The notes under the pieces: generated by a model
The model's database searches: none
Told to the model about the DNA's origin: nothing
Seen by the model: only the letters and a program-made list of their open reading frames with translations
DNA from: Ananas comosus
Taxonomy: Eukaryota; Streptophyta; Magnoliopsida; Poales; Bromeliaceae
Direction of reading: 5' to 3'
DNA: 64,000 nt
Assembly: GCF_001540865.1 (NCBI RefSeq)
Contig: NC_033633.1
Coordinates: 4,918,163 to 4,982,162 of the forward strand
Made by a program: the position numbers and the translations under genes
Part shown: positions 56,000-64,000 of the stretch, piece by piece
Position numbering within the stretch: position 1 is the first letter of the stretch
How the letters are laid out: every line of letters starts with the position of its first letter

Positions 56000-56216
56000 T
56001 TGAGCTAGAATACTCTCAAAAGCACCAAGGGGTGGTGCTTTTGAGTTTTTAGCCATTGGATCGAGAGATGTAGGGTTGAGACGATGATGATAGGTGGTGG
56101 TAGAGGGAATAGTATTTGATCTAAGGGGTATTAGTAATTAAGAAGTAGATCCAAGGGCTAGAAACTTAGAAGCACCAAAGTATTGGTACTTCTAAAAGTA
56201 TTCTAGCTCAATTATA
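55996..56216. repeat. Short foldback MITE, ~220 bp
   Basis: Left GAGTTGAGCTAGAATACTCT, right AAGTATTCTAGCTCAATT. The left head has TCAAAAGCACCA and its complement around a five-base loop. Non-coding. Confidence 0.75.
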
Positions 56217-56346
56217 TATATATATATATAATTCGGCTATGGTGCTTGTAAAAATACCAAGCACTTGGTGCTTGTGAATTTTTTACCGTTAGATCTACGC
56301 CTTTAATCATTTTCACCCGTTAGATTATACTATTCAACCAAGTAAC

Positions 56347-56945
56347 TGTAATAACTGAAATTTTTGGAAAAATAAAATTAAACCCTTGGTTGACGAAGTT
56401 TTTGTGTGTAATATAATTACTAAAGCACTCGTCAAATTTCAGGAGAAATTGAGCTAAAATGGAGAAGTTACGCGATCCGAACCGATGACTTAAGTGAATA
56501 GTAACTCCGGTTTTCCGGATGAACCAATGAATAGAGAAGGGTTCTGGTGCTCATCGAACTCCGAATATAGGACTTCAATAGCTCGTTTCGAATGGCTCGA
56601 CNTGTATCTTAGTATTTCAAAACCTGTTTCTGTGGTTGGAAACATTTTAACTGATAGATGTGGATTTATATTTAAATAGCGAAGGTATATTTGTGAATCT
56701 GTGGTGAATGGTGTATGAATGTATATCTGTGGTTGTTTGTATATTCATTTGGTTGTGGTTGTTGTATGATTGAACTCTTGTACTTGTGCGACGCCGTGCA
56801 AATACAGGAGAGACTCTGTCCGTGTGAACAGTGGAACTCCTGTATTTGTGGCGGATCTGGCACACTCTGGGGTCAGAGTTTCAAAAAAAAATTTCCGACG
56901 CCTTTCCGCTACCTTTGGAACTAAAAGGGACCCCGGGGCGTGACA
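56347..56945 (+). mobile_element. Solo LTR, 599 bp
   Basis: Starts TGTAATAACTG, ends CCCCGGGGCGTGACA, flanked by the perfect 5-bp duplication GTAAC at 56342-56346 and 56946-56950. It contains a segment AGAGACTCTGTCCGTGTGAA related to the U5 of the larger LTRs and an N at 56602. No internal region remains, so it arose by LTR-LTR recombination. Confidence 0.9.
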
Positions 56946-57154
56946 GTAACCACTTAACCCTAGGAGGCCCACATCATCCTAACTGTAATAATGTGAATTC
57001 TCGAAGTCCGAGAGTTGCACTTCGTCCAGAATCGACTAATGGTCGAGTTGGTAAGCTTTGGAAAAGCTAAGGATGCATGAAACCCAAAAAGTGCATTGGA
57101 ATGGAGTCCGCGAGAGTAAAGATACAAAATCTGCATTTTGTCTGGTTTTGCTCT

Positions 57155-57455
57155 CGGGGACTGGTCTCTGGCAGGAAGAGACCGGTCCCATCGGCTGAGG
57201 GTTACGGGGTTGATGATGCAACCGGTCCCTGGCAGAGAGGGACCGGTCCCCGTGTGCGACACCAGCGAGAAGAGCCAAAAAATGGCTGTCTCAAAATCCT
57301 AACTCTCGAGAACCGGTCTCTCCCTGAGGAACCGGTCTCCCGAGGATCGGTCTCGCAGGGAGAGACCGGTTCCTCAGGGAGAGACCAGTTCCCGAACGCG
57401 TGATGTCTGGGGGAGCTCTCGGGGACCGGTCCCAGGTCGGGGAGACCGGTCCCTT
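57155..57455. repeat. ACCGGT palindrome array in LTR-D
   Basis: About ten sites of the form GGGACCGGTCCC, GAGACCGGTCTC or mixed. The stretches at about 57310-57338 and 57361-57389 are inverted copies of each other with near-perfect match. The arms differ from the GTAC arms of the other LTRs, but the ACCGGT core is kept. Confidence 0.9.
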
Positions 57456-58876
57456 TGGGCGAAAAATGCCCAGTAAGGGCAAGTTGAGAGATGGAAAAGT
57501 GGAGGGGCTTATGTGCAAAATGGCCATATGAGGGGTTATTAGAGAGGTCTCTCTCTCTCTCTTTCTCTCACTTCCTCACTCTCCCTCACTGCTCTCTCTC
57601 TCTCTCTTCGATCGTGGAAGAGAAAAAAGGGCAAGAAGAGAGGAAGGAAAAGAAAGAAAGGAAAAGAGAAGAAGAAAAGAAGGAGAAGATGGAGGAGAAG
57701 AAGAGGATCATCATCGCCATCATCCTCTTCATCTTCTTCTCACCATTGGAGCAAGCTTAGAGAGGTAAGCTTGGTGCTCTCTCATGGTAGATCTTTAGAG
57801 ATAGGGTTTTGATCTCTAAAGTTGGTTTGTTTGGAACCCTAGCATGCTAATTAGATGATTTTTTTCCATTTCATAGATCGATTTGGTGGATTTGGCTATA
57901 GTAGCTTCTAAGGCATCCAAAATGGGGTTTTGTGATTAGTAAGGGTTTGATCTCATTTGATCCTCTGTAAACCTAATTGATAGGTAACGAAACACGTTGG
58001 CAAAATCGGTTCGGCAATTCGACAAGCCGTTGCGAAGATATTGAAGAAACGGACGCTTGGCGCTTCGTTTCCGCCTGGAAGGTCGAGGCGACGTCCATAA
58101 ATCGTGAAATCGGGTCCCGAGCACCGTAACGGCGAGGCGAAGACCTTAAGCACTTGAAACGGCAGAGCAGCGCGCTCTTGGAGTGCAACTGTGAGATCGG
58201 GCCCAAACGGGTGCCGAGTGCTGCGGGAGGCCGATTGCAAGTGTCGACAAGCAATCGGAATGCGAAATGAGGTGGGTTGTGTTTACCGAAGCGACTAGGT
58301 CGCCCTTTATGTCTAAAAAACATACGAGTTCAAATTGATGCATGTTAAAGAAATGACATAGAAGATGCATATAAATAATGCTAGATAAATTAAAGAATGC
58401 ATAATTAGCATCGTGAGAATGTGCTAGATATATATGCATGTAAACTAGATGATAACTCTAGAAGTGTAGAGTTGATTGACATGAGAACAATAGAATACTC
58501 GATTGGACAATTAGGATGTCGACTAGATCGAGTGGTACCTAACCTAGTATTAAAGAACATAGGTTAAACGAGTAAACCTAGAGTCGAACAAGTCTAGGTG
58601 TGTGGCATCGAACCTAGTGTTAGTAAACATAGGTCGAGCAAGTAAACCTAGAGGCTGACTTCTAGGCAGAGATGAGATAGAACCTAGCGGTTTTACCTAG
58701 GTTATGTATGTGATGAATCTAGAGTGAAGTTGAACCTAGGTTGTTGAGTATAGTGGTATTAGCCACTAGGATGTTCTAGGTCGACAGTATAGGGTTGGTT
58801 ATGGACCATCGACTTGTGGAAAGTAGATTCCGGAATCCCAGGACTTGTGATGACCCTGGTATCAAGACTAGGGCGT

Positions 58877-59240
58877 GTGCGACGACTTCGCCGCCGAGAT
58901 TGATACCGAGGGAGGATTGGGGGTGATCACATGGAGATCACCGCCCGGGGCTTGAACCATTGACATGGCATGTGCGACGACTTCGCCGCTGGACGGTTAA
59001 GCCGATTGTGGATCAGACCGCCGAGATTGACTGCAACCATTGCTGGGTAAGTACGATACGGGTGCCACCAGGTGGCTAAGTCGCGACAGAAACCATTATT
59101 GGGTGAGGTGCGATTAGTTCGCCGCCAGATGGGTATGTCATGGCTTGGGTTCTTGCTGGGTAAGTGCAACGAGTTCGCCGCCACAATGGCTATGTTAAGG
59201 GACTTGAGCCGGGTTCAGCGTGTGCGACGACTTCGCCGCT
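58877..59240 (+). repeat. Interspersed 18-bp repeats in LTR-D
   Basis: GTGCGACGACTTCGCCGC starts at 58877, 58972 and 59222, with variants at 59108 (GTGCGATTAGTTCGCCGC) and 59164 (GTGCAACGAGTTCGCCGC). Spacing is uneven (about 95, 136, 56 and 58 bp). Confidence 0.85.
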
Positions 59241-60192
59241 AAGAGGCTAAGTCACAGAGGGCGGTAGGCTGTTGGGCAGCCAGTGGGCAGAATATTCGCG
59301 GATGATTGACTCGAAGCCGAGTCGGGTGGATAGCTTGATAGAGGTAGTAGAAACCCTATGAGCTAGAGATAGAGGCTTGGGCTAAGGTAATAGAGACCTT
59401 AGTAGCCAGTGGACTTGAGTGTAATCCTAAGGTAGTAGAAATCTTAGAGAAATGAGATGAGCTAAAAGTAGCCAAATAAAGCGTAGAATCAATTGATCTA
59501 CTAGTTATTGCATAGAGTTGCATGATTTTCATATCGCATATCGTGAGGCATGGCATGTATTTCAATTTGAATATATATTTATTGTATATTGTCGGACTAA
59601 CATGTAGTAGTGCCTCATCGGACCTATTGGTCGAGCTTTTTTCTTGGGTGATCGTACCCACTGTGAATCATGAAGTTGGTTCTCACACCACGTTGTTTTG
59701 GGGTGTTACAGGTTCGCACGTGAGCAGCGCGGCAGCGCGAGGCAAGGGCGTAGCTTCGTAGATAGCGCCCTACCGTAGAGACCGAGATAGCAGCACTCCG
59801 AGTCAGCAGGACTTAGGGGTTAGATTGGAGTGACAACAACCAACTTGTATTAAATGTAATAATGTGAGTGTATTTGGAATCAAGCAAATGTAAAAGAAAA
59901 ATGTTGTATGAAATGAATGCTTGTAATAGCAGTTAGTTTTATGTTATTGATACTTCTTTATACAATCTTGATTGATATCAGTTCCTGGTTGGAACATTTG
60001 TATATTGTTTTAATTGCGGCGCCTAGGACGTACAGGGAAAACTCTGTCCGTTCGGTGGTCTGTTGACGGCGCCGCGACACGGCCAAATAGGCGGGTAGTC
60101 GCGGGGCGTGACACTAACCGTACATCCTTTAATCCAAGAGCCAAAAACTTACAAGCACCAATGACTTGATACTTTTAAAAGTATAGGAGCTC

Positions 60193-60198
<6 letters not shown>

Positions 60199-60248
<50 letters not shown>
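60199..60248. repeat. (AT)n microsatellite
   Basis: AT run between the split MITE and the next foldback. Confidence 0.9.
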
Positions 60249-60250
<2 letters not shown>

Positions 60251-60251
60251 T

Positions 60252-60615
60252 ATAGAGTCCGGCTAGCTACTATACTCTTATGAGTACGATCGCCCTCGTA
60301 CTCATATGTTTTCGATGATAGAGTTTCTGAATCGACGATCCATATCGTTAAACATTATATAGAGCATTTAAAACTTCTAGAAATCAAATTTTATAATTTT
60401 TCGATATCATCCACCTTATGATCAAAACCTCACAAAATTAACAATTTTTAACGGCCGGTATGGGATACTTGCTAATTTAACGGTGTAAAAGAATTGGAAT
60501 AGGTTGATTTTTTGATAGNTGATCTAACGGGTGAAAATGATCAAAATGGTAGATCTAACGGCAGAAAACTTGGTAGCATCAAGTGCTTCATGCTATTAAT
60601 AGCATAGTAGCCGAA

Positions 60616-60625
<10 letters not shown>
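60252..60625. repeat. Chimaeric foldback joined at an N
   Basis: 60252-60518 is the left half of the GGCTACTATACTC subfamily (compare 17015). 60520-60625 is the right half of a short MITE (GATCTAACGGGTGAAAATGA, ending ATAGCATAGTAGCCG; compare 17741-17970). They meet at the ambiguous base 60519, so the join may be an assembly artefact. Confidence 0.75.
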
Positions 60626-60649
<24 letters not shown>

Positions 60650-60652
<3 letters not shown>

Positions 60653-61900
60653 TCCACTCTATAATCCGCCATCAAAACGTTGCTCTCCACGCCACATGAA
60701 AAGCATGTTGGGATTTAAGGAGTGGGGCGGGTTGCATGGCGGCCCTTAACGCTTAGAGTTATAAAGATTTTTTTTTTTTTGTTTAAAAAAAAGAAAAAAG
60801 AAAAAAGAGTTCCATATAATTAAAAGATAGCCGAAAGTAGTGACGAAAATGTGCAAGTTCAGCCCGACATATATATATATATACTACCATTATTAATGAA
60901 TATACGAGGTAATTATAATATAAAACCTTCCTCTCTTATATCCAAAGTCCAGTTCTGAGGGCTGAACTACAGAGATTTATAGCTTAGAGCTGCTAAGAAT
61001 AATACTTTTTTTTTTCACCTACCAAACTGCACTCGATTGACATCACTTGTTCGCTTTAATTCTAGCCACTTTTAGTAGATAAAAATAATTTCTTTTACTT
61101 TTGAATAGCAAATAAATCAACTATGAATTAACCGGTCATTTCGTATTTGAAATTCAAAACATGGGGCGGTTTGGACGGTTCCCGTCTTATTCAGAACATA
61201 GTTAATTAGCACTTAATTAAATAACTATATTATAGGAGCTAACTAGTGGATGAAGAATTGGATTTCAACACCATTAATTAACAAATCAAAAGACTATATA
61301 TGAAGGTACTTCATGGGAGCCAATATCTAGTGAGTTTTTAATTTGGAGGTATCAATTAGCTTAAGCACTTTATTCTCTCAACAGCTAGATTTAGGTACTT
61401 TAACATCATAGGTAATTAGCACAAGTCTCAAACATTAAGGAAAATAATAAATTAAGTAGCTTAGTCTTAAGATCGAGTTAGGTAAGTAAAGCATCAAATA
61501 TTATGGCTTGAATGTGGGAGTTGTACTAGGAGATTTGTATTCAATGAATAGCCGATTTTGCCCTAACATTTTGATTTTTTTTTTACTCTTTTTTTTTTAA
61601 AAAATTGAGGTGAAAAGGTACGTAGGTACATGGTAGCAAATTGAAAATAAGGGGAATCAAAGTAATGTGATATCATCACATGGAAACTAGTGCATTCTTT
61701 GCTTAATATCATAAATTTTTAGGTTATAATGTACGGAACTAATCTAAAACTCTAGTCATTTTGGAAATGACTATCCAAACTTTGAAAACTTTTATTTTAG
61801 TACGTATCGTTCTACATTATTTGATTTGATTTCTAAAATATTATTGCCTACACCTAGTGCATCTACGCATCTGTGCACCGGAGTTTTATTTATCCTCATA
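60650..61900. other. Intergenic stretch, no gene seen
   Basis: AT-rich sequence with a TA run at 60871-60883 and poly(A)/poly(T) runs. No coding domain recognised. One ambiguous base at 61902. Confidence 0.55.
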
Positions 61901-62344
61901 TNATGGGCCTAATTAAGGAAAAGTTAACCTCCCAACGTTAACTTTTTCCATTCCCCTATATATATGTTTTTGGTCTACTGTCCATAGTGCAATATGAACA
62001 GTAGTGAAAACAACAAGTGGAAAATAGTTTTTTTTTAAGTTTTTCCTTCAATTTTCTATTTTCTTGATTCCTTTATCCTGGGTGTTGAAAGAAACTTCGT
62101 CAACCTCTTACGCGTTCGTGCTCGTACGAGGAGGAATTCCGGTCGTACCTTGGGGCGGTGTTTCCGGTTAATCCCGCACGTAAGGACGGAAATACGCCTT
62201 AGGGCAGTGCTTCGCACGCTTCCGGATCAATAAAGTATTTATTTGGATTTAGCGATAATCTGTAAGATGATTTATTTATTTTCATCATAAAATTTAGTTA
62301 GATTTAAATCATAATCCGATTTCTGTGCGGTAATTGTTCCAACA
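61900..62344 (+). mobile_element. Possible 5' LTR end of the second gypsy element
   Basis: A CTATATATATG box at about 61957, an AATAAA at 62230-62235 and an ending TTCCAACA at 62344 look like an LTR promoter, polyadenylation signal and 3' terminus. The start is not clear and no standard tRNA-Met primer site follows, so this is tentative. Confidence 0.35.
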
Positions 62345-62540
62345 CATCAGTCGAATCGCTTGATTCGACAGTAGGCGCAGGTTTCGAGGGTCATCATTTG
62401 TGGCCTCTCCACCCACTCGCGCTTTTCCCGAAGAAGGACTTTGACTGAGTCAGCGGTTAGAGAGATCGGCTTGCAACAATTTTTGGCATGCCCAATGGGA
62501 CCCTTGTTCAAGTAAATTTATACTTTATTTATTAAAATTT

Positions 62541-64000
62541 ATGGCTGACGATAATGCCATGAATCTCCGCAATTGAGTTGTTCCTCGAACATCCGGGAAT
62601 GACCAAGCTAGTAATACTGAGAACGTGAATGAGCGCCATGTAGTATTACTGGTAGAGGGTGAGACTAGTGGTAAATCGGACCAGCAAGAGCCGAGTTTGG
62701 CTCAGGCGCTCGGACAGATGAGTCATGTCTTACAAGTTTTAGACCAAAATTGTCATTGGAGCACTACCCGTCTGGATGCGGTTTTAGCTGCTATCACGGC
62801 TTCTAATGAAAATATTGCTCGAATTGGGCAGTTGTTGACTCGAAACAAACAACTATATGCGGGCCTACGAGGAGCTGTGGGCACGCTGGTGTTACAAAAT
62901 CCAGGTACACCGGTGATTACACAGCCTCAAGTAACACTATTTCAGGCCGCCTACAGACCGGCAAATGCAAATACCGGTCAAAAACCAAAAGTGGCGTGGT
63001 GTTTACCTACTCCACTGTTATCGGCTTACCAGCCCTAGAATATAAGGGTAAGGCCTGGGGGGCAAGCCTCCAATGTGATGCAAGGTATGAATCCTGCAGC
63101 ACAAAATTATGGGCTGCCTCTAAGACAAAACCCAATTCAGGCATAGGCTCCTGTTCCCGCATCAGGGAACAATAATGAGTTGTATGCTTAGATCGAAGAA
63201 GCCATCTGAAATACTTTCGGAGTGGGGGCTAGGCCGGTGATGCGGCCTGTATTTAGATCTCCTTATCCTGCCAATATAGATGTAGAACATGCTTACCCAG
63301 CAAATTGAAAAATACCGAAATTTGACAAATTTTCTAGTAATGAGACCAAAAACACGGTCAAACACATGGCGTGGTTTATGGCCCAATGTAGGGAGGCCGC
63401 CGCAGACCCATTCAACATGTCATTAATTAAGACGGCGTTCACTTGGTATACTAGTTTACTCGCCAATTTTGCCCGAGACTGGGTTGAATTGGAGAGGAAG
63501 TTTCATGAGCAGTTTTGTAGATTAGAACCAGAATTATCAGTCGCTAATTTAGCCCAATACTGGCAAAAGCCTGGGGAATCGGTAGAGGAATACTTAATCC
63601 GATTGAAAACGGCAAGAAGTCGTTGTTTCGTTAGAATGCCAAAATCGAAATTTGCTAAAATGGCATTCAATGGTTTGCACTTCAAAATTAAAGATCATTT
63701 TGAAGGTAAGTATTCTCCAAATCTTTTCGATTTGGGTGTCTGGGTTGCTCAATATGAGCAATTTAGGAAAGGCAATAATCAGGATCGGTCAAGATGGAGC
63801 TGAAGCAAGGACTGGAATAAGGGAAAAGAGAAAAATATCTCTTTTGTTGAATCTTTGGCTGAAGATGAGCCGAATACTTCTAGTGGAACTGAAGATTCGG
63901 CTGAAATATATGCAGCAGAAATGGTTAAAAGCCGACAACTTTGTAAATGTGCGCTGCTGAAGCTAGCTAGAACTAGCAAAGCAAAATTGTGCGTTTCTGC
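62541..64000 (+). pseudogene. Ty3/gypsy Gag, broken, runs off the window
   Basis: From an ATG at 62541 (MADDNAMNLRN then a stop), an open part at 62625-63038 and the conserved gag domain at 63300-63803 (KIPKFDKFSSNETK, MAWFMAQCREAAADPF, KTAFTWYTSL, FHEQFCRLEPELSVANLA, PGESVEEYLIRLKTAR). A TGA at 63801 interrupts a frame that continues with KDWNKGKEKNISFVESL. Typical of plant Ty3/gypsy Gag with capsid-like fold. Protease and pol would lie beyond 64000. Confidence 0.85.

Larger units (their letters stand above)
56984..60113 (+). mobile_element. Solo LTR, 3130 bp, Ty3/gypsy type (LTR-D)
   Basis: Starts TGTAATAATGTG, ends CGCGGGGCGTGACA, flanked by the perfect 5-bp duplication CTAAC at 56979-56983 and 60114-60118. 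Modules in order: ACCGGT-palindrome array (57155-57455), CT-rich leader (57545-57615), GGTAAG donor-like site at 57763, AACCTAG-rich repeats, five GTGCGACGACTTCGCCGC-type repeats (58877-59240), the GGGTGATCGTACCCACTG and GTTCTCACACCAC module, an acceptor-like TTACAG at about 59706, and U5. No pol is present. Confidence 0.9.
56232..60199. repeat. Small foldback MITE split by two solo LTRs
   Basis: Left part 56232-56346 (TTCGGCTATGGTGCTTGTAA onward), middle part 56946-56983, right part 60114-60199 (ending AAAGTATAGGAGCTCAAT). Removing both LTRs and one copy of each target duplication gives one continuous element of about 230 bp with inverted ends. Confidence 0.8.

Noticed and set aside
57491..57760. 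89-codon Lys/Glu-rich frame in LTR-D as a host gene
   Set aside because: It comes from a GA/CT-rich leader of a solo LTR that has clear target duplications.
58877..59240. CRISPR-like array
   Set aside because: The 18-bp repeats are unevenly spaced, degenerate and inside a plant LTR. Plant nuclear DNA is not expected to hold CRISPR.

Overview
This is a window of nuclear plant DNA, almost certainly monocot. It is AT-rich and full of (TA)n/(CT)n microsatellites, foldback elements, LTR retrotransposons and a LINE. The single host gene has a GT-AG multi-exon structure and encodes a plant-type calmodulin-regulated Ca2+ pump that resembles rice homologues. Pineapple or another bromeliad is possible from the repeat style, but that is an impression, not a proof.

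Layout. 1-11.0 kb: foldback (MITE-like) elements in (TA)n tracts, partly in poor-quality sequence, plus a minus-strand LTR fragment (4.13-6.26 kb) and a PIF/Tourist-like MITE (9.60-10.84 kb). 11.27-27.9 kb: the only intact protein gene, a P2B autoinhibited Ca2+-ATPase (ACA type) with seven coding exons on the + strand. By my splicing it encodes 1045 residues with all catalytic motifs present. Its first intron is 11.3 kb and holds about nine inverted-repeat elements, including a 1.76 kb foldback that itself carries a Mutator-type MITE. 28.5-29.5 kb: a hAT MITE and a CACTA-like MITE. 30.9-35.45 kb: a decayed L1-type LINE on the minus strand.

35.45-50.2 kb: a pile-up of LTR elements in both orientations. 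It holds a minus-strand LTR with a hAT element inside it, a plus-strand LTR, a complete minus-strand LTR, a broken Ty3/gypsy pol with a 3' LTR, and the 5' end of a Ty1/copia element (LTR, tRNA-Met primer site, a very GC-rich leader, gag N-terminus) on the minus strand. 50.2-56.3 kb: AT-rich DNA with more foldbacks. 56.3-60.2 kb: two solo LTRs, each with a perfect 5-bp target duplication, inserted into one small MITE. 60.25-60.63 kb: a chimaeric foldback joined at an N. 62.5-64.0 kb: the start of another Ty3/gypsy element with a broken gag, running off the window.

What is unusual. The Ca2+-ATPase gene has two duplicated splice-acceptor regions that keep the reading frame (12 nt at exon 2, 114 nt at exon 6). 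The foldbacks have conserved cores with variable palindromic heads. The LTR U3 regions carry arrays of palindromes built on ACCGGT. The copia leader is a 425-bp GC-rich repeat. I found no operon, CRISPR, tRNA, rRNA or clear new enzymatic system. The novelty lies in non-coding structure and element nesting. All functional statements about splicing and regulation are inferences from sequence alone.
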